The notes: generated from the letters alone by a model not told the origin. 64,000 nt of DNA from Lachnoclostridium phytofermentans ISDg (GCF_000018685.1 NC_010001.1:3302001-3366000), one strand, 5' to 3'; shown: positions 51,395 to 60,997, counted from the stretch's first letter. A program made the numbers and translations.

Positions 51395-54235
51395 TTAAAC
51401 ATATTCATCCACGTACTGTTCAAACTCTTCCATAGACATCAATATCTTTCTTGGCTTCGTACCCTCTTCTGGGCCAACAACACCAGCATCGGATAACTGC
51501 TCCATGATTCTTGCTGCACGATTGAATCCAATCTTGTACACACGCTGTAGCATACCAATAGAGGCTTTATCTTTTTCAATAATAAATTTGCCTGCTTCTA
51601 TAAAATATTCATCTCTGTCATTTCCACCACTTGCTCCACCCGCAGCGGAAGAAACTTGAGCATTCTTTATTTTATCATTAATTTCTTCATTGTAAGTGAT
51701 CTGATGATTTTGACTTTTTAGGAAATCAACAACAGCGCTTACTTCCTTATCCGATACAAAGGCACCTTGAACACGTACTGGTTTTGGATAACCAGATGGG
51801 AAGAATAACATATCACCTTTACCAAGAAGTTTCTCTGCTCCAGAGCCGTCCAAAATCGTTCTGGAATCGATGGCAGAAGATACTGAGAATGCAATTCTTG
51901 ACGGAACATTTGCCTTGATTAAACCAGTGATAACATTTACGGAAGGACGTTGCGTCGCAATAATAAGATGAAGGCCTGCTGCTCTTGCCATCTGAGCTAA
52001 ACGGCAGATTGCATCTTCTACCTCACCAGGAGCTACCATCATAAGATCCGCAAGCTCGTCTACGATAATAACAATTTGAGGAAGTTTCGTAAATGCTGGA
52101 TCGTTTAGATGTGCAATCTCAGCTACTTTTTCATTATATCCCTTCAAATCTCTCACACCATATTCCGCAAACTTCTTATATCGGTCTGTCATCTCCATAA
52201 CAGCCCAGTTTAGTGCCGCGGAAGCCTTCTTTGGATCTGTTACAACAGGAATTAATAAATGTGGAATTCCGTTATACACACTAAGCTCAACCACCTTAGG
52301 ATCTACCATAATGAGTCTAACATCCGCTGGATTCGCTTTATATAATATATTCATAATTAATGTATTAATACAAACCGATTTACCAGAACCCGTTGCACCG
52401 GCAATCAAAAGGTGAGGCATCTTAGCAATATCTGTGACAACTGCTTGTCCACCAATGTCCTTTCCAACAGCAAATGCAATGTCTGACGGGTGACTATTAA
52501 ATTCTTTCGATTCAAGAAGTTCTCTTAACATTACAGCGGAGTTTTCTTTGTTAGGTACTTCAATACCAACTGCTGCCTTTCCTGGAATCGGAGCCTCAAT
52601 ACGCACATCAGCTGCTGCTAAATTGAGCTTAATATCATCTGATAACCCAGTAATCTTACTAACCTTAACACCTTGCTCTGGTTGTAATTCATATCTTGTA
52701 ACAGCAGGGCCACAGCTTATATTTGTAATTGTTACTCGAACACCAAAGCTCTCTAAAGTTTTTTGTAACTTTATTGCAGTTTCTTTTAAATCTTTGTCCG
52801 ACATACCTCGTTGATTTGCTTTCGGTTTTCCTAGCAATTCAATTGGAGGAAATTCATATTTCTTCAGAGGTTCTAGCTTTTGATCTACGGTTAATATATC
52901 TTCTGAACCACTCTCTGCCTTTACTTCCTTAGGTTTTGCCTTATTATCATTATTTCCTTCCGGCATATGAGAAGATGAATCAACGGAAGCTTCTGCCGAG
53001 ACATCTTTTAAATTCGAATCTACATTCACATTCTGATCTTTTGTTTCTTTGACGGCATCATCCTTGTAAAACTCTGTATTTGCGTTAAGTGGCTTAATAT
53101 TTTTTACTTCATAAGAAGTGTTAATTTCCACCTCATTATTATCTTCATTCTGACCAAACTTACGATTTAACTCATCCTCATAAATTGAGTTAACTTCTTG
53201 AAGCATATCCTCGGATGGAGAGAAGTTAGTTTCTGAGTTTAACCCATCATTTTGTTCTGACTTGATTTCAGTCATCTCAAACACGGAAATCGGTTCTTCC
53301 ACTACTTCCTTCTTCTGATTTTGCTTCTTATCCTTACCCCTACGCTTAAGTTCCTCTAAAAAGTTAACTGGACCATCTTCCATCTCATCGTACTTAAGAT
53401 CATCCTCGTCGTCTTCATCTTGATCAAAAAAAGATTTCACTTTCTCATTCGCCTGTTTTTGTAAATTAACAATTCTAGGTTTTCTACGCTCTTCTCCGTA
53501 AGTTTCATCCTCCATATCAAGCTGCTTAAACTCTTTGGCATAATTTTCTCTCAGCTGGCGATGATCATTTAATTTTTGCTCTCCCTTTTCTCTCATTAAC
53601 GTTAACAGTGCTTTCCCTGTAATAAAAATGAAACACAAGAGAAGCATTACTATCAGAATGATAACAGATGCTATCGTGCCAAACAGTGGGCATAAGATAG
53701 ATACTAGTGTTCCCCCTATAAGACCTCCACCGTTAGAGTTCTTTGCACTTTGCAAATAATAATCAAAGTACTTCATTTCTCCATTGTAACCCTCTAACAA
53801 TTGTATCAACGAGGTTAATGTAAAGATTAGTACAATGCTTCCGATTATTTTCCTTCTAGCAATTACACTACCTCGATTCGAGACCGCAAAAGCAATAAAG
53901 AAGAATAGAGCAAATGGGAACAAATATGTAAAATGCCCTAGCAATCCAAAGAAAAAGGTCTTAATCTGTTTACCAACTGGGCCACATAAATCAAAATTAC
54001 TTAACAGAAGCAGAAATGATGTTAATGCCGTAACAATTAGAATAACTTCATCACGGATCGATTCATTTTCTGCTAGGTATTCTTGCACCTGCTTATTTCT
54101 TTGAGTTTTAGAGGATCGGCTAGCTGTTGGCTTTCCCTTCGTCTGATTCGTTCGTTTGGAATTACTCGTCTTTGGTTTTGACGAAGTTTGCCTTTGCGAC
54201 TGTTTCGAACGAGTTCCTGTTTGTTTTGAAGCCAT
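51395..54235 (-). CDS. ftsK: DNA translocase of the FtsK/SpoIIIE family
   Basis: FtsK/SpoIIIE pumps double-stranded DNA at the septum during division or sporulation. The 946-residue product has a basic Ser/Thr/Lys/Gln-rich N-terminus (about 1-50), four membrane segments (about 60-205), a long acidic linker (about 215-460) and the motor: Walker A LLIAGATGSGKSVCINTL (about residues 614-631), Walker B QIVIIVDELADLMM, and the C-terminal gamma winged helix (SIGMLQRVYKIGFNRAARIM). Length is above SpoIIIE of Bacillus (about 787) mainly because of the linker. The start follows AAGGAGG. It is the only copy visible, so the SpoIIIE or FtsK role cannot be separated here. Confidence 0.95.
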   Translation of the reverse strand: MASKQTGTRSKQSQRQTSSKPKTSNSKRTNQTKGKPTASRSSKTQRNKQVQEYLAENESIRDEVILIVTALTSFLLLLSNFDLCGPVGKQIKTFFFGLLGHFTYLFPFALFFFIAFAVSNRGSVIARRKIIGSIVLIFTLTSLIQLLEGYNGEMKYFDYYLQSAKNSNGGGLIGGTLVSILCPLFGTIASVIILIVMLLLCFIFITGKALLTLMREKGEQKLNDHRQLRENYAKEFKQLDMEDETYGEERRKPRIVNLQKQANEKVKSFFDQDEDDEDDLKYDEMEDGPVNFLEELKRRGKDKKQNQKKEVVEEPISVFEMTEIKSEQNDGLNSETNFSPSEDMLQEVNSIYEDELNRKFGQNEDNNEVEINTSYEVKNIKPLNANTEFYKDDAVKETKDQNVNVDSNLKDVSAEASVDSSSHMPEGNNDNKAKPKEVKAESGSEDILTVDQKLEPLKKYEFPPIELLGKPKANQRGMSDKDLKETAIKLQKTLESFGVRVTITNISCGPAVTRYELQPEQGVKVSKITGLSDDIKLNLAAADVRIEAPIPGKAAVGIEVPNKENSAVMLRELLESKEFNSHPSDIAFAVGKDIGGQAVVTDIAKMPHLLIAGATGSGKSVCINTLIMNILYKANPADVRLIMVDPKVVELSVYNGIPHLLIPVVTDPKKASAALNWAVMEMTDRYKKFAEYGVRDLKGYNEKVAEIAHLNDPAFTKLPQIVIIVDELADLMMVAPGEVEDAICRLAQMARAAGLHLIIATQRPSVNVITGLIKANVPSRIAFSVSSAIDSRTILDGSGAEKLLGKGDMLFFPSGYPKPVRVQGAFVSDKEVSAVVDFLKSQNHQITYNEEINDKIKNAQVSSAAGGASGGNDRDEYFIEAGKFIIEKDKASIGMLQRVYKIGFNRAARIMEQLSDAGVVGPEEGTKPRKILMSMEEFEQYVDEYV

Positions 54236-54324
54236 GTTAATCCTCCTTTTTTTTATTTTCTATATATGAATTATTTTTTAGTTTATTTTGATAGAAACAA
54301 TGATGCTAAATAATATCCTAATAC

Positions 54325-54364
54325 CAAAAAACAATAGACCGCACGAATACGAGCGCCCTATTGC
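54325..54364 (-). terminator. Rho-independent terminator after uppP
   Basis: Stem CAATAG/CTATTG, extended by GCGC and GCG pairs with small mismatches; on the minus strand TTTTTT follows. It lies about 50-90 bp past the uppP stop. Confidence 0.75.
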
Positions 54365-54415
54365 TTTTCCTAGGATTGTTAATACACTCCTAAAAATATT
54401 ATAACTTTAAATACT

Positions 54416-55237
54416 TTATCTTGCAAGTAAGAAATACCCTGCCACAATGGCACCAAGGACAATTCGATACCAACCAAATACCTTGAAGTTGTTCTTTTTG
54501 ATATAGCCCATTAAGAACTTAATTACAATAATAGATACTATAAATGCAGTTAACATACCGGTGATTAAAGCAACAATCTCAGCACCAGTAAACGTAAATC
54601 CAAATTTTAATAATTTAAGTAAGCTAGCACCAAACATTGTTGGAATCGCTAAGAAAAAAGTAAATTCTGCAGCCACATAACGAGAAGCTCCAAATAACAT
54701 TGCACCAATAATTGTTGCACCAGATCTTGATGTACCAGGAATCATTGCGAGAATTTGGAATAAACCAATCATAAACGCCATCTGGTATGTAATGTCAGAT
54801 AACTTTGCAACCTTAGGCTGTTTTCCAGCATTGCGATTTTCAATGATAATAAATAAAATACCATATAGGATTAACGTTGTAGCGATTGTTTGAGGATTAA
54901 AGAATAAATCTTCTATCTTCGAGTCAAATGGTATCATCACGATTCCAGGAATACAAGCCACAACTATTTTAAACCATAATGTAAATGTATCTTTTTTAAT
55001 AAAGTTTTTCTCTTCCTTTGAGAATGGCCATAGTTTCTTAAAAAACAACACTACGACTGCAAGAATTGCGCCTAACTGTATTACTACATTAAACATAGAC
55101 ATAAAATCTTTACTTAAATTTACTTTTAGAAATTCATCTACTAAAAGTAAATGACCGGTACTACTAATTGGCAGCCATTCTGTGATTCCTTCGACAATAC
55201 CAAGAAATATGACCTTTAATAATTCAATAAAATCCAT
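54416..55237 (-). CDS. uppP: Undecaprenyl-diphosphatase (BacA/UppP)
   Basis: UppP dephosphorylates undecaprenyl pyrophosphate to recycle the lipid carrier of cell-wall synthesis; its excess gives bacitracin resistance. The 273-residue polytopic membrane protein has the first signature GIVEGITEWLPISSTGHL (about residues 13-30, with the catalytic Glu/Ser/His cluster) and the second PGTSRSGATIIGAMLFGASR (about residues 166-185). Length and motifs are canonical. It has its own promoter and terminator. Confidence 0.98.
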   Translation of the reverse strand: MDFIELLKVIFLGIVEGITEWLPISSTGHLLLVDEFLKVNLSKDFMSMFNVVIQLGAILAVVVLFFKKLWPFSKEEKNFIKKDTFTLWFKIVVACIPGIVMIPFDSKIEDLFFNPQTIATTLILYGILFIIIENRNAGKQPKVAKLSDITYQMAFMIGLFQILAMIPGTSRSGATIIGAMLFGASRYVAAEFTFFLAIPTMFGASLLKLLKFGFTFTGAEIVALITGMLTAFIVSIIVIKFLMGYIKKNNFKVFGWYRIVLGAIVAGYFLLAR

Positions 55238-55271
55238 TGTTCTTCTCCATTCTAATTACTTAATCTATGAT

Positions 55272-55300
55272 ATTTTATCATATTGGGTAATGTAAAACAA
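55272..55300 (-). promoter_or_regulatory. SigA promoter of uppP
   Basis: -35 TTGTTT (55295-55300), a 17-bp spacer and -10 TAAAAT (55272-55277) on the minus strand, about 35 bp before the uppP ATG. Confidence 0.6.
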
Positions 55301-55373
55301 GAAAGATTATCTATTTTAAGAAAAAGCTGTAGCATGGCTTTCCTATATTTTGACATGATAGATATGAAACCAT

Positions 55374-55407
55374 TAAAAACTGACAATAAGATTTCCCTAT
55401 TGTCAGT
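55374..55407 (-). terminator. Rho-independent terminator after tepA
   Basis: A 10-bp perfect stem (ACTGACAATA/TATTGTCAGT) with a 9-nt loop is followed by five T on the minus strand. It lies 10 bp past the stop. Confidence 0.85.
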
Positions 55408-55416
55408 CCATTTCAT

Positions 55417-56367
55417 CTATCTATTACTATTTTTTTCTTCTATCATTTGATGTAGTTTTTCAATCGCTTGTTTAATGCCACCAACCTCATTAATAATGCC
55501 TTCCGCTACTGCTTCATCACCTACAAGAATCGTACCAAGGTCTTTGGATAGCATACCAGTATTTAGCATCAATTGCTCCAGCTTTTCTTTTTTAATCTTT
55601 GAATGGCTGGAAACAAAACCTACAATTCTATCTTGAATTAACTTAAAGTAATCATAGGTCTGTGGTGCACCTATTACCATCCCTGACATTCGAACTGGAT
55701 GTACAATCATCGTACCGGTTGGAACAATAAAGGAATAATTAGTTGCAACTGCAAGCGGGACGCCAATCGAATGGCTATCCCCAATCACAAGAGAAACCGT
55801 TGGCTTGCTTAGAGAAGCTATCATCTCCGCTAGTGCTAATCCACAGGATACATCCCCGCCAACTGTATTAATTAAAATTAGCAGTCCATCTGTCTCTGTA
55901 TCATCTTCAATTGTTGCAAGCTGAGGTAGTACGTGCTCGTATTTAGTTGTTTTTGCATTTTGAGACAAACATTCATGTCCCTCGATTTCTCCAATTATAG
56001 ATAATAGATGAATCTTATGGTTCTTCCCATTATCCTCTAAAGTGGCTTGCCCATAATCCTGAATCTTTTGACCTTTTAATTTTTCATTCTCATTCTTTAA
56101 ATTTTCCTCTTCTAGTTTTTCCTTCTTAATATTACCCTTCACCTGCTTATCCCCTGTAGGTGATTTTTTCTGCGTATTGTTAGCATCGTCCTTTAATGGT
56201 GTTTCTTTTACTAATTCTTTATTTGTTACTTCCTGATTCTCTGCACTCAACATCTCTATCGAACTTTCTTTTACTGAATTCATATTAACTGTATCTTTTA
56301 CGGATTCATTATTTTCTGCTTGGATCTTTTGCTCACTATCATATAAGATAAAATTCACATCACTCAT
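55417..56367 (-). CDS. tepA: ClpP-class serine protease TepA-like, with long charged N-terminus
   Basis: TepA (YmfB) is a ClpP-fold protease encoded near spoIIIE in Bacillus and linked to protein translocation. The C-terminal 200 residues show the fold: GLLILINTVGGDVSCGLALAEM (about 160-181), catalytic Ser in GDSHSIGVPLAVA (about 195-207), then the His region TMIVHPVRMSG (about 219-229). About 110 residues at the N-terminus are a low-complexity Glu/Lys/Asn-rich stretch absent from the compact Bacillus protein. It ends in a good terminator and is close to ftsK, as expected. Confidence 0.88.
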   Translation of the reverse strand: MSDVNFILYDSEQKIQAENNESVKDTVNMNSVKESSIEMLSAENQEVTNKELVKETPLKDDANNTQKKSPTGDKQVKGNIKKEKLEEENLKNENEKLKGQKIQDYGQATLEDNGKNHKIHLLSIIGEIEGHECLSQNAKTTKYEHVLPQLATIEDDTETDGLLILINTVGGDVSCGLALAEMIASLSKPTVSLVIGDSHSIGVPLAVATNYSFIVPTGTMIVHPVRMSGMVIGAPQTYDYFKLIQDRIVGFVSSHSKIKKEKLEQLMLNTGMLSKDLGTILVGDEAVAEGIINEVGGIKQAIEKLHQMIEEKNSNR

Positions 56368-56516
56368 TTAAGTACACCTCTTTCAAAATGCATTTCTCAA
56401 ATATTGTTTGGTGATTTGAATTTTTCTATGCACTGTTAATTCGAATAAACCAACATATAAAAACTAACTACCTTGTAGACTGGATAATACATCTAATGCT
56501 TTCTATATATCTATTC

Positions 56517-56646
56517 TATACAACGATTCTAAATTTCTATCCTATACAACGATTCTAAATTACTATTTTATACAACGATTCTAAATTTCTAATCTATACA
56601 ACGATTCTAAATTTCTAATCTACATATTGTTTCTAAATAACTATTC
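56517..56646. repeat. 26-bp tandem repeat, five units
   Basis: Units start at 56517, 56543, 56569, 56595 and 56621. The first four share TATACAACGATTCTAAATT and differ at one to three bases; the fifth is more diverged. The repeat is in a gene-free region between terminators. Confidence 0.88.
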
Positions 56647-56660
56647 TAAATTAAATCTCA

Positions 56661-56728
56661 AAAAATAAAAATAGCTCTACACCTAGTATGAGCAAAAAAA
56701 TTTCACTTCACACTTGATATAGAGCTAA
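56661..56728 (-). terminator. Long-loop terminator downstream of the sulfhydrylase gene
   Basis: Stem TAGCTCTA/TAGAGCTA encloses about 40 nt; on the minus strand TTTTTATTTTTT follows. It lies about 180 bp past the stop. Confidence 0.55.
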
Positions 56729-56909
56729 ACTTTTAAATAAATCTTTCGAATAAGATTACATTTTTTTATATCTTTTCTACATTCTTAAATCATGAAAAGC
56801 AATAAGATATGTAACCATTAAAATGCTTAGAAACAGGAGTGTTCTTCTTTATTTTAGAAAAACAAATCCTTTACCATGTTATACGATTTATAAAACGTTA
56901 GATTTTCCC

Positions 56910-58187
56910 TTACTCCACGCTATCAAGGGCTTGATTTATATCCGCGATAATATCTGCAACATCTTCAATTCCGATACTCATACGAATCAAATCTGCACTA
57001 ACACCTGCAGAAATTAACTGTTCATCAGATAATTGGCGGTGTGTAGTACTTGCAGGATGTAGGACAGATGTTCTTGCGTCCGCAACATGAACTACGATAG
57101 CAGCTAATTTAAGCTGATCCATAAACTTCATTGCTGCTTCTCTTCCACCACGAACTCCAAAAGAAATTACACCACTAGTACCATTAGGCATATACTCTTT
57201 TGCAAGAGCATAATACTTATTTCCTTCTAAGGAAGGATAGTTAACCCATGTTATCTTATCATTCTCTGATAACCATTTTGCTACGATAAGAGCATTCTCG
57301 CAATGACGTTTTACTCGAAGATGTAATGTTTCTAGTCCAAGGTTTAATAAGAATGCATTATTTGGTGAAGGCATTACCCCCATATCTCTCATTAACTGAG
57401 TTCTTGCTTTTGTGATAAATGCAGCTTTACCCGCAAATTCTGTATAGATTACCCCATGATAGGACTCATCCGGTGTTGTTAACCCTAAGAATTTACCGTT
57501 ATTCCAGTCAAAGTTACCACCATCAACGATAACTCCACCCAAAGCTGACGCATGTCCATCCATATACTTAGAAGTAGAATGAATAACAATGTTAGCACCA
57601 AATTCCAATGGACGGCAATTGATTGGCGTTGCAAATGTATTATCAATAAATAATGGCACACCGTTTTGGCGTGCTACTTCAGCCCACAACTTGATGTCAA
57701 TTACAACTAAGGACGGATTCGCTAAGGTCTCTGCAAAATAAAGTTTTGTATTTTCCTTCACAGCAACCTCTAACTCTTCCTTGGTAGCATCTGGATTTAC
57801 AAAAGTTACTTCTATTCCTAATTTCTTTAATGTAACTGCAAGAAGATTCGTAGTACCACCATAGATAGCACTCGAGGATATGATATGATCTCCAGCATTA
57901 CAAATATTAAGTATTGCAAGTAACGTAGCGGATTGGCCTGAAGAAGTGCACATTGCTCCAATACCGCCTTCTAATGCTGCGATTTTCTTTTCTACACAAT
58001 CAACGGTTGGATTCGCAAGTCTAGTATAGAAAAACCCTTCCTCTTGTAAATCAAAAAGTTTTCCTACCGTATCGGCAGAATCGTACTTAAATGTTGTGCT
58101 TTGGTAGATTGGAAGCACTCTTGGTTCACCATTCTTTGGTGTGTATCCTGCTTGTACACATATTGTAGATAACTTATTATACTCCAT
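56910..58187 (-). CDS. O-acetylhomoserine sulfhydrylase (Cys/Met-metabolism PLP enzyme)
   Basis: A 425-residue PLP-dependent enzyme of the cystathionine-gamma-synthase family, most like O-acetylhomoserine (thiol)-lyase, which makes homocysteine with sulfide. It has LPIYQSTTFKYDSADTVG (about residues 26-43), the cofactor Lys in VIHSTSKYMDGHASALGG (about 203-220) and SVLHPASTTHRQLSDEQLIS (near 372-391, the family signature). ATG 58187 is chosen because GGAGG lies 8 nt upstream; upstream in-frame sequence has no family similarity. No S-box or T-box is visible in the short upstream gap. The specific substrate assignment is less certain than the family. Confidence 0.88.
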   Translation of the reverse strand: MEYNKLSTICVQAGYTPKNGEPRVLPIYQSTTFKYDSADTVGKLFDLQEEGFFYTRLANPTVDCVEKKIAALEGGIGAMCTSSGQSATLLAILNICNAGDHIISSSAIYGGTTNLLAVTLKKLGIEVTFVNPDATKEELEVAVKENTKLYFAETLANPSLVVIDIKLWAEVARQNGVPLFIDNTFATPINCRPLEFGANIVIHSTSKYMDGHASALGGVIVDGGNFDWNNGKFLGLTTPDESYHGVIYTEFAGKAAFITKARTQLMRDMGVMPSPNNAFLLNLGLETLHLRVKRHCENALIVAKWLSENDKITWVNYPSLEGNKYYALAKEYMPNGTSGVISFGVRGGREAAMKFMDQLKLAAIVVHVADARTSVLHPASTTHRQLSDEQLISAGVSADLIRMSIGIEDVADIIADINQALDSVE

Positions 58188-58352
58188 ATCATAATCCTCC
58201 TTTATGTAAGACGGGTATTTAAAATAGTAACTATTGAATGTATTGATATGCGTCAATACATCACTATTCTAAAGACCCGTTCCTTTCTAATACTGGTGTT
58301 ACGTACATTTACTCTATGATCGTTATTTATTATTTATAAAACTATCAATAAG

Positions 58353-59723
58353 CTATGCTTTTGTATTAGGATTAATGAAAAATAAATTCTGATACTCTTT
58401 TTTTAACGCTCGGAAACTAACTCCGCTTTCTGCACCAATTACGCACAAACTCGCTGAGCTTTCTCCCCATACTTTATTCGCGAAACGAATAATATCCTCA
58501 GCAGATAGCCGATTTAATTCCTCGATAATCTCATCTAAAGTTTTCACATAACCACGAACTAAAACACTTTTTGCATTGGAATTCATACGTGCTTTTGCAC
58601 TTTCACTGCCTAAAATAAACTCTGTCTTTACTTGAGCTTTGTGAGTATCAAGTTCTTCTTTCGTAATTGGTGTTGTTAAAAACTCATCCATTACCAGTTT
58701 CGTTTCACGTAGCACACGGAAAGCCTGCTGTGGATTTACTGTAATATCCAAATGATACAAACCTGCTTTTTCAAACGCGCTTCCATAGGTATAGATGGAA
58801 TATACTAAGGATAATTCTTCACGTATTCGTTGAAATAACCTAGAGTTATTACTTCCACCAAGCATTGAATTTACAACCGCAAATACAACAGACTCATCCG
58901 AACCAAGAGGTATGGATGGGTACGCAAGATTGATATGTAATTGCTCATTGTCTTTGTGTCTTTGACAAAAACAGGTATGATAGCTTGGAATATCATCATG
59001 TTTCTTTTGAAATTTTTCTTCATATGGAGCTAATAATAGCTCGTCCTTCTTTTTCTTTAGTAAAGTAAGAGAGTTCAAAGCTTTCGGATTCGTTCCACGA
59101 ATTCCTCCGAAACACCTTTCTAACTGATCCATTAGCTCTTTTTCTGAAAAATTGCCTGCTACCGATATTACTATGTTTTCTGCTACATAATGTTTTGCCA
59201 TAAAATCAATTAGTTGCATTCTTTTAAATGAGCGTACATTTTTCTTAGCGCCCGAGATGATATAACCAAGGGGTTGATCTTTAAATACATTCTGCTGTAA
59301 AATCTCATGTACCATATCATCTGCTGAGTCTTCATACATATCAATCTCTTCATAGATCACTCTTTTTTCTTTTCTTAAATCCTCTTCTGATAGCAATGAA
59401 TTGCATAACATATCTGCAATTAACTCAACTAAAATCGATAAACTCTCTGTAATCGTCGTACCATAATAGCAAGTTTGTTCCTTGCTAGTAAAAGCATTCA
59501 CATCATCACCGATGGATGCAATAATATCTGCGATCTCTTTTGCTGTTTTTGTTTTCGTTCCTTTAAACAGCATATGTTCAATCATATGTGCGATTCCGTT
59601 GTTTTCCTTATTCTCTTTTGCGGAACCAACTCGAATCCATACACCAAAGGAGACAGTCCTAAGATAGGAAAGCTCCTCTGTGACTACCTTTATACCATTT
59701 TTTAATACATTTACTTTAACCAT
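58353..59723 (-). CDS. M16-family zinc peptidase (processing-peptidase-like)
   Basis: A 456-residue pitrilysin-type peptidase. The inverted zinc motif HxxEH is present in GIAHMIEHMLFKGT (about residues 43-56) and the distal Glu lies in RKEKRVIYEEIDMYED (about 119-134). The C-terminal half is the second, inactive M16 domain (NSMLGGSNNSRLFQRIREEL). In Firmicutes such genes (MlpA/YmxG) often follow pnp, and here pnp is two genes upstream. ATG 59723 is chosen over an upstream in-frame start for its GGGG site and conserved start VNVLKNGIKV. There is no signal peptide. Confidence 0.93.
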   Translation of the reverse strand: MVKVNVLKNGIKVVTEELSYLRTVSFGVWIRVGSAKENKENNGIAHMIEHMLFKGTKTKTAKEIADIIASIGDDVNAFTSKEQTCYYGTTITESLSILVELIADMLCNSLLSEEDLRKEKRVIYEEIDMYEDSADDMVHEILQQNVFKDQPLGYIISGAKKNVRSFKRMQLIDFMAKHYVAENIVISVAGNFSEKELMDQLERCFGGIRGTNPKALNSLTLLKKKKDELLLAPYEEKFQKKHDDIPSYHTCFCQRHKDNEQLHINLAYPSIPLGSDESVVFAVVNSMLGGSNNSRLFQRIREELSLVYSIYTYGSAFEKAGLYHLDITVNPQQAFRVLRETKLVMDEFLTTPITKEELDTHKAQVKTEFILGSESAKARMNSNAKSVLVRGYVKTLDEIIEELNRLSAEDIIRFANKVWGESSASLCVIGAESGVSFRALKKEYQNLFFINPNTKA

Positions 59724-59897
59724 AATTAACCCCATTCCTGTGCATCTTAAGTCTGTGTTTAGGATTACGCAAGCACAAACTTCCTGAGCGAATGATTTAT
59801 CCTTCACTCTTGATTCTCAGGATGGCTGCAATCTGTTGCACACATAAATGTAGTGTAACAAATCCATTTGGAAATGACAAGATAAATCCTAATGATC

Positions 59898-60767
59898 TTA
59901 AGCAGTTTCTACTGCATTGCGTTCCGTTTTCAGGGTTATTATTTTATCTCCATGTGAGATATAACTAAATCGCTTCACTAATAAGAGCTGTCCCTCCTGA
60001 TAAGATGAAAGTTCCATTTTCATCTTATAAATACGGTTTCCCTTACGTATTAAGCCTTGCGTAAATTGACATAACTGCTCTCCCATACCGATGTAAGCAC
60101 CTTGCGCAGTCTTCATTGTGAATACCTCGGTTTGTAAAACTTCATCCTCTTTTAACACCGATAAAAGAACTTCTACACCAGTGTCAGATTGAATGGATAC
60201 CATGTTAGGATTTTCGGATTTCCATGAGATTCGTCCATTAATAGGAGCATAAACTTTATCATCTGAAGGTGCGATAATAACTCCCGGATAATCTAAGCCA
60301 CATTCCTTGGCGTCCGTAACATTTTCTACAGCATCCCCCATCTCCCCATTACAAGGACTATATATCATAAATACTTTATTCTTTCGCTCATTTTCCATTT
60401 TCTTTAGTATCTCATCCTCTTCTTGTTCTTTTTTCTCTTTCCACATTGATTCTTCTGCTACCCGGTCTGGATGATTACGTCGATGTGATATTCTTGCTCC
60501 ATCTAAACGCTGGTTTCCTGATGTATTGTTACCTGAATCTAAAGTAACAACAGGAGTTATTTTTTTCGTCTGGGAATCATTTCCCTGGACGTTCTTAACC
60601 ATCTTTTTCTTTGCTGGTAGGTCCTTCATTTTTCTGCTCTTTTGTTCCTTCATACTATGATGATTGACATGTCTCTTCCTGTAAATAAGAAAAGCAATTA
60701 TCATTATAACTAAAACTGCAAGAGCGATACCGCCGACCCATATCGCTATATAATCATATTGTGCCAT
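59898..60767 (-). CDS. Membrane-anchored protein with a degenerate PTS EIIA-like domain
   Basis: A 289-residue protein. An N-terminal membrane segment (IAIWVGGIALAVLVIMIIAF, about residues 7-26) is followed by a basic, then acidic, low-complexity linker (30-130). The C-terminal domain resembles the glucose-type EIIA barrel (VIIAPSDDKVYAPINGRISW, about 164-183; IQSDTGVEVLLSVL; and GAYIGMGEQLCQF). The active histidines are missing: the position aligned to the phosphorylated His (x-V-H-x-G-I-D) is Ser near 203, and the second His is Met near 189. It therefore cannot be a phosphocarrier and may be a structural or binding domain. Start 60767 follows GAGGG. Confidence 0.72.
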   Translation of the reverse strand: MAQYDYIAIWVGGIALAVLVIMIIAFLIYRKRHVNHHSMKEQKSRKMKDLPAKKKMVKNVQGNDSQTKKITPVVTLDSGNNTSGNQRLDGARISHRRNHPDRVAEESMWKEKKEQEEDEILKKMENERKNKVFMIYSPCNGEMGDAVENVTDAKECGLDYPGVIIAPSDDKVYAPINGRISWKSENPNMVSIQSDTGVEVLLSVLKEDEVLQTEVFTMKTAQGAYIGMGEQLCQFTQGLIRKGNRIYKMKMELSSYQEGQLLLVKRFSYISHGDKIITLKTERNAVETA

Positions 60768-60939
60768 AATTACCCTCATTTCTTTTCTGTTTTATATTTC
60801 TCAAGCTTGTAGTTTTAAGAGCGCATGGCAATAGTATTCCAATTTAATGGTATTTCATACAAAAATATGTATCTTGTCTTTTTATTACTATAATTTCTTA
60901 AGGATTCTATTTGGGAAGGACGATGAATAAAGCAGAAGA

Positions 60940-60977
60940 TAGAAAAGAGGAATCAGCAAGCTGATTCCTCTTTTCTA
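60940..60977 (-). terminator. Rho-independent terminator after pnp
   Basis: A 17-bp perfect stem (TAGAAAAGAGGAATCAG and its complement) with a 4-nt loop lies 20 bp past the pnp stop. The T-rich end of the stem (CTTTTCTAT) forms a modest tail on the minus strand. Confidence 0.75.
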
Positions 60978-60997
60978 TTCTCTATGCATAATGCAAT

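Larger units (their letters stand above)
56368..56909. other. Gene-free region with 26-bp tandem array and a terminator
   Basis: 542 bp between tepA and the sulfhydrylase gene. It contains the five-unit tandem array (56517-56646) and a long-loop terminator (56661-56728). No reading frame is credible. Confidence 0.6.

Noticed and set aside
56517..56646. The 26-bp array as a CRISPR
   Set aside because: Units abut directly with no spacers, and no cas genes are in the window.
58188..58352. S-box (SAM) or T-box leader before the sulfhydrylase gene
   Set aside because: The 165-bp gap is too short and lacks the conserved cores and a terminator.
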